From: JANSYL01 sp963921255
GTDB taxonomy: Bacteria; Pseudomonadota; Alphaproteobacteria; Rhodobacterales; Rhodobacteraceae
Direction of reading: 5' to 3'
Length of the DNA stretch: 64,000 nt
Assembly: GCA_963921255.3 (NCBI GenBank)
Contig: CAWUEW020000002.1
Location: 372,001 to 436,000, forward strand
A model generated the notes under the pieces. The model ran no database searches. It saw only the letters and a program-made list of their open reading frames with translations, and was not told the origin of the DNA. Shown here in pieces: positions 43,688-52,959 of this stretch (position 1 is its first letter; each line of letters starts with the position of its first letter). The position numbers and the translations under genes are program-made.

Positions 43688-45406
43688 ATGGGGAACGTCA
43701 TCTCTCGCGCATGTGCGGTTCTTTCGGCCGCAGTGCTGCTTCTCGGCGTCCTGGGGGTGGGCATGGCCCAGGCCCAGGATCGTGTCTGGATCCAGTTGGA
43801 AAGCTTTGGTGAGCTTGCGAACGCGGAACAGCGGGTCCGCGCCTATGCCCAGTTGATCGAGAACGTGAACGGCTTCCGGACCGACGAAGGTCTGTACACG
43901 ATCGCAGTCGGCCCCTTTGATGCGGACAGCGCCGCAACAGCCCTGCAGACCCTACGCGGACAAGGCATCGTGCCCGGCGACAGTTTCGTCACCGAAGGTG
44001 TCCCCTACGCGACGCAATTCTTCCCGATCGGCGGCACCGCGCTGCTGGATGCGACCGTCGCGGTCGCGCCCGAACCCGAGCCGGACGAGACCCCGCAACA
44101 GGCCCGCCAGAGCGAGGCGCAGCTGACGCGCGACGATCGCAACGCCCTGCAGATCGCCTTGCAATGGTTCGGGTTTTACCGCTTTGGCATTGATGGCGCC
44201 TTCGGGCCAGGCACCAGGGCGGCTATGGGCGATTGGCAAACCGCGCGCGGCTTTGAACCCACGGGCATCCTGACGACCCGCCAACGGGCACAGCTTTTGG
44301 GTGAATATCAAGGCGAACTGGACGCGCTCGGGATGCAGCTTGTGCGCGACGAACGGGCCGGGATCGAGATCGAGCTGCCCATGGCGATGGTGGGTGAGCC
44401 GACCTACAACTTCCCCTTCGCACAATATGACAGCATCAATGACACCGGCGTTCAGGTGCTGCTGATCTCGCAGCCCGGCAACGAAACGACGTTGTTCGGT
44501 CTGTATGAAATCATGCAAACCCTCGAGATCGTGCCCCTTGACGGGGAACGCAATCGCGGACGTGATCGCTTTTTGCTGACCGGCCAGTCCGACACACTGC
44601 GCAGCCATACCGAAGCGCGCCTCGTACGCGGCGCAGTGAAGGGGTTCACGCTGGTGTGGCCGCCGGAGCGGGACGATCAGATCGCGCGCGTACTGCCGAT
44701 GATGCAAAACTCGATCGACTTCCTCGACGGCACGCTGGACCCGGCGGCCATCCCGGACGGGATCGAGGACGGGGTCGACATGGTCTCTGGCCTTGAGGTG
44801 CGCCAACCCGATCGCGTGCGCTCGGGCTTCTTCGTCGATGCCACGGGTGCCGTGATGACCACCACCGACGTTCTGGGCGAATGCGCAGAACTGCTGGTCA
44901 ACAACATCTATCCCGCCGAGGTCGCCTTCAGTGACGCCGAGCTTGGCGTTGCCGTTTTGCGCCCCGAACAGACCCTTGCACCGCTTGCGTTTGCGCAACT
45001 GGCCAGTGCGCCCGGTCGCATTCGGTCGGACGTGGCCGTGTCAGGCTTTCCGTTTGAAGGGACCCTCAGTTCAGCATCGACAACGTTTGGCAGCCTCGCG
45101 GACTTGCAGGGCATGAACGGTGAAGACACGGTGCAGCGTCTGACCCTGCGGACCAACGAAAGCGAAGCCGGCGGCCCGGTTCTGGCCAGCAATGGCGCGG
45201 TCTTGGGGATGGTTTTGCCGGGCATGTCGTCCGGGCGCGCGCTGCCGGAAGATGTGACCCTCGCGCTGCGATTGGACAAGCTGATCGACGTCCTGACGGA
45301 TGCAGGTCTTGCCCCGACGGTCGCCGCGCAGCCCGAGCAGATCAACCGCGAAAACCTCGCCCGGCTTGGCGCCGACATGACGGTGACGGTGAGCTGCTGG
45401 AATTGA
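43688..45406 (+). CDS. secreted SPOR/peptidoglycan-binding pseudoprotease
   Basis: This 572-residue protein has a signal peptide (to about residue 29), a SPOR-like repeat at 31-102 (VWIQLESFGELANAEQRVRAYA), a peptidoglycan-binding domain at 145-205 (ALQWFGFYRFGIDGAFGPGTRAAM), and a trypsin-like domain at about 375-545. In that domain the catalytic positions are changed: TTTDVL instead of TNAHVV (His lost), GVAVLRP where the Asp lies, and SEAGGPVL instead of GNSGGP (Ser lost). It therefore seems not to be an active protease. An envelope-binding role is inferred. cobS lies 133 bases downstream. Confidence 0.8.
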   Translation: MGNVISRACAVLSAAVLLLGVLGVGMAQAQDRVWIQLESFGELANAEQRVRAYAQLIENVNGFRTDEGLYTIAVGPFDADSAATALQTLRGQGIVPGDSFVTEGVPYATQFFPIGGTALLDATVAVAPEPEPDETPQQARQSEAQLTRDDRNALQIALQWFGFYRFGIDGAFGPGTRAAMGDWQTARGFEPTGILTTRQRAQLLGEYQGELDALGMQLVRDERAGIEIELPMAMVGEPTYNFPFAQYDSINDTGVQVLLISQPGNETTLFGLYEIMQTLEIVPLDGERNRGRDRFLLTGQSDTLRSHTEARLVRGAVKGFTLVWPPERDDQIARVLPMMQNSIDFLDGTLDPAAIPDGIEDGVDMVSGLEVRQPDRVRSGFFVDATGAVMTTTDVLGECAELLVNNIYPAEVAFSDAELGVAVLRPEQTLAPLAFAQLASAPGRIRSDVAVSGFPFEGTLSSASTTFGSLADLQGMNGEDTVQRLTLRTNESEAGGPVLASNGAVLGMVLPGMSSGRALPEDVTLALRLDKLIDVLTDAGLAPTVAAQPEQINRENLARLGADMTVTVSCWN

Positions 45407-45539
45407 ACCGCCGCCCGGTTCCCTGAGGCACGCAGAAACGCAATGCAATTGAGCAGGTCGCCTTTCCCTTGCGGCCCCTCGAGATATGTTGCATCCAACC
45501 GGGCGATAGACGCCCCCCTAAAACCGCGCTGAGGACGAT

Positions 45540-46526
45540 ATGGCAGACGGCAGCTTGAGCATGGATGCAAAACCCACCGAGGATATCTCGGTTCGTGACG
45601 TGTTTGGGATCGACACCGATATGCGCGTGCGCGGCTTTGCCGAGCGCAGCGACCGGGTGCCGGAACTGGACCCGACCTACAAGTTCGACCCCGACACCAC
45701 GTTGGCCATCCTTGCGGGCTTCAGTCACAACCGCCGTGTCATGATCCAAGGCTACCACGGCACGGGCAAGTCGACCCATATCGAACAGGTCGCGGCGCGT
45801 CTGAACTGGCCGGCGGTGCGTGTGAACCTCGACAGCCACATCTCGCGGATTGACCTGATCGGGAAAGACGCGATCAAACTGCGCGACGGCAAGCAGGTGA
45901 CCGAGTTCCACGAAGGCATCCTGCCGTGGGCGCTGCGCAATCCCGTGGCAATCGTGTTCGACGAATACGACGCCGGCCGAGCGGACGTGATGTTCGTCAT
46001 TCAGCGTGTTCTGGAACATGACGGCAAGCTGACGCTTCTGGATCAGAACGAGATCATCACGCCACACCCGCATTTCCGCCTTTTCGCGACGGCCAACACT
46101 GTCGGCCTGGGTGATACGACGGGCCTCTATCACGGGGTGCAGCAGATCAACCAAGCCCAGATGGACCGCTGGTCGTTGGTGTCGACGCTGAACTACCTCA
46201 GCCATGACGCGGAAACGCAAATCGTTCTGTCGAAGAACCCGCACTACAACACCGAGAAAGGCCGCAAAACCGTTGGCCAGATGGTGACCGTGGGCGACCT
46301 GACCCGGACCGCTTTCATGAACGGCGAACTGTCGACCGTGATGAGCCCCCGGACGATTATCACCTGGGCACAGAACGCCGAGATCTTCCGCGATGTGGGC
46401 TACGCCTTCCGCGTGTCGTTCCTCAACAAGTGCGACGAGCTTGAGCGCCAAACCGTGGCCGAGTTCTATCAGCGCTGCTTTGACGAGGAATTGCCCGAAA
46501 GCGCCGCCTCGATGAGCTTGGGTTAA
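45540..46526 (+). CDS. cobS: cobaltochelatase subunit CobS
   Basis: This 328-residue AAA+ ATPase has a Walker A (GYHGTGKSTHIEQVAARL near residues 76-93), a Walker B (NPVAIVFDEYDAGRADV) and the arginine-finger region downstream. Length is normal. It works with CobT and CobN in aerobic cobalt insertion into hydrogenobyrinate a,c-diamide. cobT is encoded 2.6 kb downstream with three unrelated genes between; cobN is not in the window. Confidence 0.96.
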   Translation: MADGSLSMDAKPTEDISVRDVFGIDTDMRVRGFAERSDRVPELDPTYKFDPDTTLAILAGFSHNRRVMIQGYHGTGKSTHIEQVAARLNWPAVRVNLDSHISRIDLIGKDAIKLRDGKQVTEFHEGILPWALRNPVAIVFDEYDAGRADVMFVIQRVLEHDGKLTLLDQNEIITPHPHFRLFATANTVGLGDTTGLYHGVQQINQAQMDRWSLVSTLNYLSHDAETQIVLSKNPHYNTEKGRKTVGQMVTVGDLTRTAFMNGELSTVMSPRTIITWAQNAEIFRDVGYAFRVSFLNKCDELERQTVAEFYQRCFDEELPESAASMSLG

Positions 46527-46618
46527 TTCGCGATCCCGGATCCCGGCGATCACAAAGTGGCATTTGCATTTGGAGGGGGCGATCGGTTTGATCGCCCCAC
46601 TTCATTTTGGAGGTCAAC

Positions 46619-47314
46619 ATGCACATTGGATTGATCGGCGGGATCGGCGTGGCGGCCACGCAAGTCTATTACGAACGGCTGGTCGCCGCGATCACAGCGC
46701 GTGGTCAGAAGGCGGATCTTACGATCGTGCACGCGGATGTCGCCAAGCTTGTGTCGAACAACCTGAACGACCGTCGGCACGCGCAGGCCGAGGTGTACCT
46801 GCCCCTGCTGGAGCGGCTGAAGGCCGCCGGTGCGGATTGCGCGGCAATCACATCGCTTGGGGGGCATTTCTGCTATGCCGAGACAGAGGCCATCTCGCCC
46901 CTGCCCCTGGTGTCGGCGGTCGCACCGCTGGATGGATATTTTGCGGCGCAGGGTCTGTCGCGTGTTGGGCTGTTGGGCACGCAAGTCATGATGCGCACAC
47001 GCGCCTACGGGCAGCTACGACAGACCGAGGCCGTCGTCCTCGAAGAGGAAATCGAGCACTTGGGTCAGACCTATCAGGACATGGCCATTCGCGGATCGGC
47101 CAGCGATGCGGACCGGGCCCTGTTCCTCGACGCCGGGGCGCGGTTGGTTCGAACGCTTGGCGCGGGTGCCGTGGTGTTGGCCGGAACCGATCTGGGTTTG
47201 GTGTTCGACGATGCCGATCCCGACTACACGGTCATCGATGCCCTCGACATTCATGTCGAGGTGTTGGCCCGCCTCGCAACGGGGGACCTGTCACTCGCGG
47301 ACCGTCCGGTCTAG
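46619..47314 (+). CDS. aspartate/glutamate racemase-like protein lacking the catalytic cysteines
   Basis: This 231-residue protein of the Asp/Glu racemase superfamily starts MHIGLIGGIGVAATQVYYERL. At the positions of the catalytic cysteines it has AITSLGGHF (standard PCNTAH) and VLAGTDLGL (standard LGCTELPL), so both are replaced by Ser/Gly. It may bind rather than racemise its ligand, or use another mechanism. An AGG site precedes the ATG at 46619. It lies between cobS and a threonine dehydratase-like gene. Confidence 0.8.
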   Translation: MHIGLIGGIGVAATQVYYERLVAAITARGQKADLTIVHADVAKLVSNNLNDRRHAQAEVYLPLLERLKAAGADCAAITSLGGHFCYAETEAISPLPLVSAVAPLDGYFAAQGLSRVGLLGTQVMMRTRAYGQLRQTEAVVLEEEIEHLGQTYQDMAIRGSASDADRALFLDAGARLVRTLGAGAVVLAGTDLGLVFDDADPDYTVIDALDIHVEVLARLATGDLSLADRPV

Positions 47315-47354
47315 GGCGGTTGACCTCCTCTGGGTGGCGGTCCATCGTCCCGCC

Positions 47355-48293
47355 ATGACCTACCCGACACCAGACGACATCGACGCCGCCGCTGCCCTGA
47401 TCGAAGGGCGCGTCCGCAAGACACCGATCCTGAATCTGGAGGCCGCCGCGCTTGGTCTGGATCACCCCATCACGGTGAAGCTGGAGCACACGCAGGTCAC
47501 CGGCAGCTTCAAGGTGCGGGGCGCGTTCAACAACATGCTCAGCCGCGACGTCCCGAAGGCCGGTGTGGTGGCCGCGTCCGGCGGCAACCACGGGGCCGCC
47601 GTCGCCTACGCCGCAACAGAGCTTGGCCACGCCTCCAAGATCTTCGTGCCCAAAGCCATTGCCAAGGAAGAAAAGCTCCGCCGGATGCGCATGTTCGGGG
47701 GCGAGGTCATCCTGACCGAAGGCACCGTTGCAGATTGCATGACCCAGTATGCCGAGGCCGCCGAGACCACGGGCGCGCTGTCGGTCCATCCCTATGACAC
47801 CCATCCGACGCTTGCCGGGCAAGGGACGGTGGCCCGGGAACTCGAGGCGCAGATGGGCGGTCTGGACACCATCCTCGTCGCCACAGGCGGCGGCGGCCTG
47901 ATCGGCGGGATTGCCGCGTGGTTCGGAGACCGGGTGAATGTGGTCTCGGTCGAGACTGAGGGCACCAACACATTGGCGCGGTCGCTGGAAGAAGGCCCCG
48001 ACATCAATGTCTCGGCCAGCGGAGTGGCCGCCGGGTCGCTCGGGGGGCCGGCGTTGGGGGTTGTGTCCTACGACGTGATCAAGGCACGCGTCAGCACGGC
48101 CTTGGTTCTGAAGGATGAGGATGTCTACGACGCGGCGAAAAAGTTGTGGGACTCAACCCGGCTCGTCGGCGAACCGGGTGGGGCAGTTGCCATGGCTGCA
48201 CTGACATCCGGCGCGTATGTGCCTGAAAAGGACGAACGGGTCTGTGTGCTGCTGTGCGGCGGCAACGCGGATGTCGACTGGTTCCTGCCGTAA
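47355..48293 (+). CDS. threonine/serine dehydratase-like PLP enzyme
   Basis: This 312-residue fold-type II protein has the PLP lysine in QVTGSFKVRGAFNNML near residue 53 and the phosphate-binding GGGGLIGGIAAW loop. Length is close to that of small catabolic threonine dehydratases (TdcB-like) and serine racemases. There is no C-terminal regulatory ACT domain. The ATG at 47355 follows the racemase-like stop by 40 bases, so the pair may be cotranscribed. Confidence 0.87.
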   Translation: MTYPTPDDIDAAAALIEGRVRKTPILNLEAAALGLDHPITVKLEHTQVTGSFKVRGAFNNMLSRDVPKAGVVAASGGNHGAAVAYAATELGHASKIFVPKAIAKEEKLRRMRMFGGEVILTEGTVADCMTQYAEAAETTGALSVHPYDTHPTLAGQGTVARELEAQMGGLDTILVATGGGGLIGGIAAWFGDRVNVVSVETEGTNTLARSLEEGPDINVSASGVAAGSLGGPALGVVSYDVIKARVSTALVLKDEDVYDAAKKLWDSTRLVGEPGGAVAMAALTSGAYVPEKDERVCVLLCGGNADVDWFLP

Positions 48294-48436
48294 ATCCCGC
48301 GTGACCGATCTGGCGCCGGGTCCGAAACACCGGTAAGAGCAAGCGCGACGAGGGCGGCCTAAAACCAACCGACTCGACGCAAAGCGGGTGGCGCACACGG
48401 GTGTGCAATCCGGCCTTTCCAAGGGAGATGACCTGC

Positions 48437-49096
48437 ATGTTTCGCCGTCTTCTGGGCTTGGCCCTTGGCCTCGGATGCATGCCTGCCACAGGTATGGCGC
48501 AGGAATTGACCGCCGGCGAGGCGGCGGTTCTGCCACGCCTGATTGACAGTGTCTGCATCGATCTTGTGGAAGATAGCAACGGGTGCGAGCAGGTCATTGT
48601 TCTGGCCAATGCCGCATCGCCGGACCGCGCCGACCTGATGATCTTGCGGGACTGGCGGACGGAACCGGCCTCCGAACCTTTGCTGATTGCACGAAACATT
48701 GCCTTCAACGGCGCGATGTGGGGCATGGCGCCCGAGTTGGACGTGGCCGAGAATGGCTCGCTCCTCCTGTCGTCGCAGCAAAGCGGGATCGGGCGCTTTC
48801 CGTGGTTCCAGACTTACACCATCGCGTATCGCGACGACCGGTTCGTGCTCGCCGGGTTCAGCTATTCGACCTATGACCGCGCCATGGGAGGCGGCATGAA
48901 TTGCGACGTGAACCTTCTGACGGGCGACTACCAGGTCAACGCATGGAGCATTGATCCGGAAACCGAAGACGAGGTAGTCGCGCTGGAGGAAACCGGCCAG
49001 AGCGACCCGCTTGATCTGGATGTTGCAACCCTTGGAACCAATGCGCCCTTCCCGGCCGCCTGCGAGATGGGCATGGCGGCGTGGGATGTGTTCTGA
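48437..49096 (+). CDS. secreted hypothetical protein
   Basis: This 219-residue protein has a clear signal peptide (MFRRLLGLALGLGCMPATGMAQE) and no domain that I recognise. Four cysteines occur in the mature part (VCIDLVED, NGCEQ, MNCDVN, AACEMG), which could form two disulfides in the periplasm. The ATG at 48437 has AAGGGAG at a moderate distance. It precedes cobT by 54 bases, with no evident functional tie. Confidence 0.6.
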   Translation: MFRRLLGLALGLGCMPATGMAQELTAGEAAVLPRLIDSVCIDLVEDSNGCEQVIVLANAASPDRADLMILRDWRTEPASEPLLIARNIAFNGAMWGMAPELDVAENGSLLLSSQQSGIGRFPWFQTYTIAYRDDRFVLAGFSYSTYDRAMGGGMNCDVNLLTGDYQVNAWSIDPETEDEVVALEETGQSDPLDLDVATLGTNAPFPAACEMGMAAWDVF

Positions 49097-49150
49097 TCCA
49101 CTTGTTCTCTGCCCCTTGCCCTACCCTGCGTTCCGGCCCACATTCCCGAC

Positions 49151-51028
49151 ATGAGATCCAATCCGACCGATAATCCCGCCGATCCGTTCAAGAAGGCCCT
49201 GGCCGAAGCCACCCGCGTGATGGCCGACGACCCGGAACTGGCCGTGACCTACACCGTCGACCCGCCCGGCTTGACGGCGGATTCGGTACGTCTGCCCCAG
49301 GTCAGCCGCCGCATGACGCGGGATGAGGTCCTGTTGGCCCGCGGCACCGCCGACGCGTTGGCCCTGCGCCACAAGTATCACGACCAGACGACCGCCGCGC
49401 GCTACGCGCCCCAAGGGTCGATGGCCCGTGATTTGATGGAGGCGATGGAAACCGCCCGCTGCGAGGCAGTGGGCGCGCGCGACATGCCCGGGACCGCGGG
49501 CAACATCGATGCCAAGATTGGCCATGAAGCCCGCCGCAAGGGCTATGGCGAGATCCGCGACGCCGCGGACGCACCATTGGCCACGGCGGCCGGCTATCTT
49601 ATCCGCCATCTCGCCACCGGGCGCGACATGCCGGCCGATGCCGCCAATGTCATGGAATTGTGGCGCGGGTTCATCGAAGACCGCTGCGGCGGCACGTTGG
49701 ACAATCTGGACGAGGTGCTGTCGGACCAGGCGGCGTTCGCCAAATTTGCGCGCCAGATGATCGACGACCTGGGATATGGCGACCAGCTTGGCGACGACCC
49801 GGATGACCTGGAGGACGACTCCGAGGATGAGGCCGGCGACGAACAGGAAGACGATCAGCCCGACAGCACCGGGGATGACGACAGCCAGGAAGAAGACGCC
49901 GAAGCCAGCCCCGAGCGCAGCCAGGACGAACAGCAGGACGCCGCGCAGGCCGAAGTCCAAATGGACGACTCCGGTGATATGGAAGAGGCCGAGGAACAAG
50001 AGCTGCCCGAGGGCGAAGCACCGCTTGACCCGCCCCCACCAGCCCCGCACTCGGAGGCCGATCCGACCTATACCGTCTTCAACCTCGAGCATGATGAGGA
50101 AATCGCCGCCGAAGACCTCGCCGAGGCCCAGGAACTGGAGCGGTTGCGCGCCTATTTGGACCAGCAACTCGAACCCTTGAAAGGGGCCGTGTCGCGCCTG
50201 GCCAACAAGCTGCAGCGCCGGCTCCAGGCGCAGCAGAACCGCGCGTGGGAGTTTGACCGCGAGGAAGGCATTCTCGACGCGGGCCGCCTGGCGCGTGTGG
50301 TGGCCAACCCGACCACGCCCCTGAGCTTCAAGATTGAACATGATACCGAGTTCCGGGACACGGTCGTGACGCTGCTTCTGGACAATTCCGGCTCCATGCG
50401 GGGGCGTCCAATCTCGATCGCCGCGATCTGCGCCGACGTTCTGGCGCGCACGCTGGAACGCTGCGGCGTCAAAGTCGAAATCCTGGGCTTCACGACGCGG
50501 GCCTGGAAGGGCGGCAAGGCGCGCGAAGAATGGCTGGCCCAAGGCCGACCACAGCAGCCCGGGCGCCTCAATGACCTGCGCCACATCGTTTACAAAAGCG
50601 CCGACGCGCCCTGGCGCCGGGTGCGCGACAACCTCGGGCTGATGATGAAGGAAGGGTTGCTGAAGGAAAACATCGACGGCGAAGCGCTGGAATGGGCGCA
50701 CCGTCGGATGATCCACCGCCCCGAGGCCCGCAAGATCCTCATGGTGATCTCGGACGGCGCGCCGGTCGATGATTCCACCCTGTCGGTAAACCCGGCCAAC
50801 TACCTGGAAAAACACCTGCGCGATGTCATCGCCATGGTCGAAAAACGCCGGTCGGTTGAGCTACTGGCCATTGGGATCGGCCACGATGTGACGCGGTATT
50901 ATGAGCGTGCCGTGACCATCACCGATGCCGAACAACTGGCCGGGGCCATCACCGAGCAATTGGCGTCTCTGTTCGACAGCGATCCACGTGCGCGCGCCCG
51001 GGTGATGGGGATGAAGCGGGCCAGTTGA
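49151..51028 (+). CDS. cobT: cobaltochelatase subunit CobT
   Basis: This 625-residue protein has a conserved N-terminal domain, a long acidic linker at about 210-310 (runs of Asp/Glu/Gln), and a C-terminal von Willebrand A domain with the MIDAS motif LLLDNSGSMRGRP near residues 411-423. It pairs with CobS as the AAA+/vWA motor for CobN. The start at 49151 is chosen as MRSNPTDNPADPF, which begins the family. Length is as expected. Confidence 0.96.
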   Translation: MRSNPTDNPADPFKKALAEATRVMADDPELAVTYTVDPPGLTADSVRLPQVSRRMTRDEVLLARGTADALALRHKYHDQTTAARYAPQGSMARDLMEAMETARCEAVGARDMPGTAGNIDAKIGHEARRKGYGEIRDAADAPLATAAGYLIRHLATGRDMPADAANVMELWRGFIEDRCGGTLDNLDEVLSDQAAFAKFARQMIDDLGYGDQLGDDPDDLEDDSEDEAGDEQEDDQPDSTGDDDSQEEDAEASPERSQDEQQDAAQAEVQMDDSGDMEEAEEQELPEGEAPLDPPPPAPHSEADPTYTVFNLEHDEEIAAEDLAEAQELERLRAYLDQQLEPLKGAVSRLANKLQRRLQAQQNRAWEFDREEGILDAGRLARVVANPTTPLSFKIEHDTEFRDTVVTLLLDNSGSMRGRPISIAAICADVLARTLERCGVKVEILGFTTRAWKGGKAREEWLAQGRPQQPGRLNDLRHIVYKSADAPWRRVRDNLGLMMKEGLLKENIDGEALEWAHRRMIHRPEARKILMVISDGAPVDDSTLSVNPANYLEKHLRDVIAMVEKRRSVELLAIGIGHDVTRYYERAVTITDAEQLAGAITEQLASLFDSDPRARARVMGMKRAS

Positions 51029-51055
51029 CCCCCCGGGTGATCGCGCCCGATCCGA

Positions 51056-51640
51056 TCAGCGCGTGAAATCCTCGACCACCCGCGCCAGCGCGCCCTTCGT
51101 CTCGTCTGCGATCATCCTGGCGGTCGCGGCCCCGTACATGCCGGACACCGCTGGCGCGGAAATCGCCATGTACTGCACCATTCCGATCATCTGAGAGATC
51201 CAGGCCAGCACCTCGGCGTCGGACTTCGACGCCCCGCCGCGGGTCGCTTTTGCAAGCCCGATCAAAGTGTCGAGATATGGTTTCATCGGCCACGTGCGGG
51301 CTGACGCGTCGCTGTCGAGGAGCGCGCGAACCACAAGGCGCATATCGTCTGGGGAAGATTGCGCCGATTGCCGGAAGCTTTCGAAATATGCGGCCAGATG
51401 CGCCGCGGGGTCGGACCGGTGCGATGCCGCGATCTGGGCCCTTTGGCGGGCGGAAAGATCTTCCAAGACCGCGGCGTACAACCGTTCCTTCGTGCCAAAA
51501 AAATGCAACAGCGCCTGCTTTGTCACGCCGGCCGCCCGGGCCACTTCGGCCAGACTCGCGCCGTGATAGCCGAGGGCCGCGAACCGCTCGGTTGCAAGCG
51601 CGATGTAGGTGGCGCGGGGATCGTCAGGCTTGGTCATCAA
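51056..51640 (-). CDS. TetR-family regulator opposite a Rieske oxygenase gene
   Basis: This 194-residue protein has an N-terminal helix-turn-helix (GYHGASLAEVARAAGVTKQALLHFFGTKERLYAAVL near residues 24-59). It is divergent from the Rieske oxygenase gene with 92 bases between. The intergenic region holds a tandem operator (51681-51715), so self-regulation and control of the oxygenase are likely. The ligand is unknown. Confidence 0.9.
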   Translation of the reverse strand: MMTKPDDPRATYIALATERFAALGYHGASLAEVARAAGVTKQALLHFFGTKERLYAAVLEDLSARQRAQIAASHRSDPAAHLAAYFESFRQSAQSSPDDMRLVVRALLDSDASARTWPMKPYLDTLIGLAKATRGGASKSDAEVLAWISQMIGMVQYMAISAPAVSGMYGAATARMIADETKGALARVVEDFTR

Positions 51641-51680
51641 GGCATCCGTTTCGTGACGTTACGTAGCACAGGATTAACTC

Positions 51681-51715
51681 CTTACCAATCGGTAAGTACC
51701 TTACCACTCGGTAAG
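51681..51715. promoter_or_regulatory. tandem TetR-type operator
   Basis: Two copies of the dyad CTTACCNNTCGGTAAG lie at 51681-51696 (CTTACCAATCGGTAAG) and 51700-51715 (CTTACCACTCGGTAAG), 19 bases start to start, between the divergent tetR and oxygenase genes. The palindromic TACC/GGTA core is typical of TetR-family sites. Confidence 0.8.
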
Positions 51716-51732
51716 GAGATCGGGAGGCTTCC

Positions 51733-52881
51733 ATGGACCGCGCAACTGAAATCGGGCTGATCGAAGAAATCATCGGGCTGGCTGACCAGAAATCGGCCTA
51801 TCTCGTCGATACCATCGCCCACTCCCCGATATCACGCTACGCCGACCCCGCCCGCTTCGCGGAAGAGCGCGACAAGATTTTCAAACGCAAACCGACCATC
51901 GCCGCGCACAGTTCCGAGCTTGAAGGCCCGCGCGCCTTCCTGACGAAGTCCTTCATGGGGTTGCCCTTGCTCCTGACACGGGATGACGATGGCCAGGTTC
52001 AGGCCTTCCTGAACGTGTGTCGGCATCGCGGTGCCCGGTTGGAGCGGGAGGCGAAAGGGTGCAAGCGGGTGTTCACCTGCCCCTACCATGCCTGGAGCTG
52101 GACAAATTCCGGCGCGCTCAGAAGCGTCCCGCATGAAGCCCAGGGGTTTCCCGACCTGCCCCGCGAGGATCGGGGTCTGCGCCGCCTTCCCTGCGCCGAG
52201 GCACATGGCTTTATCTGGATCATCGCCGACCCCGAGGCTCAGAGCATCGAGGACATCGACACCTGGCTGAGCGGGTTGGAGGAGGATCTGACCTGGATCG
52301 GAATGTCTGACCACCGGATCGCGGCGATGGAAGACAGGGTCATCAACGCGAACTGGAAGCTTCTGATCGAAGGGGGGCTTGAGGCCTACCATTTCCGTGT
52401 CGCCCACAAGGACACGATTGGCCCGTATTTCCCGGACAATCTGCTGACCTACACCCCGTTCGGTCCCCATATGCGCGCGGTGTTGCCCCGCATCTCGATG
52501 CCCGATCTTCGCAACATTCCGCAGGAAGACTGGTCCCTGCGGCAGGACGCGAACATGGTCCTGACCATGCTGACCAACACGCAACTCCTGGTGCAGCAGG
52601 ATCACGTCATGTGGTTCCATTTCGAACCTCTGTCCGAAGGGGCAACCCATGTGCGTATGGCCACGCTCGTGCCGCGATCCGCACCGCAGACGGAGGAAAT
52701 GCAGGCGCGATGGGACAAGAACCAGCGTCTGACGGTCACCGCCCTGATGGAGGATTTCGAACTGGGCGAAGAGATCCAGGCCGGGTTCGCCTCGCGCGGG
52801 AACCCAAGCCATCTGTTCGGGCGCTTTGAAGGGGCCTTGGACCGCTTCAACCTGACGGTTGAGGCAATGTTGGCCGCGTAG
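51733..52881 (+). CDS. Rieske-type aromatic ring-hydroxylating oxygenase, alpha subunit
   Basis: This 382-residue protein has the Rieske ligands CRHRGARLE and CPYHAWSW near residues 96-120 and a catalytic domain with NANWKLLIEGGLEAYHFRVAHKDT, where the His-x-x-x-x-His site for mononuclear iron lies. No beta subunit or reductase is adjacent. The size fits single-type oxygenases, including demethylases for betaine-like compounds. The TetR regulator opposite likely controls it. Confidence 0.87.
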   Translation: MDRATEIGLIEEIIGLADQKSAYLVDTIAHSPISRYADPARFAEERDKIFKRKPTIAAHSSELEGPRAFLTKSFMGLPLLLTRDDDGQVQAFLNVCRHRGARLEREAKGCKRVFTCPYHAWSWTNSGALRSVPHEAQGFPDLPREDRGLRRLPCAEAHGFIWIIADPEAQSIEDIDTWLSGLEEDLTWIGMSDHRIAAMEDRVINANWKLLIEGGLEAYHFRVAHKDTIGPYFPDNLLTYTPFGPHMRAVLPRISMPDLRNIPQEDWSLRQDANMVLTMLTNTQLLVQQDHVMWFHFEPLSEGATHVRMATLVPRSAPQTEEMQARWDKNQRLTVTALMEDFELGEEIQAGFASRGNPSHLFGRFEGALDRFNLTVEAMLAA

Positions 52882-52959
52882 CGCGCCGCGCCAGTTGGGC
52901 ATGGCATGTCGGGGCGTCTGCGCTATAGTTTCCCCTGCGCAGTACGAAAGACCCTCCTC

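Noticed and set aside
49121..50815. 564-codon minus-strand frame opposite cobT
   Set aside because: It mirrors the acidic CobT linker and has no independent motif.
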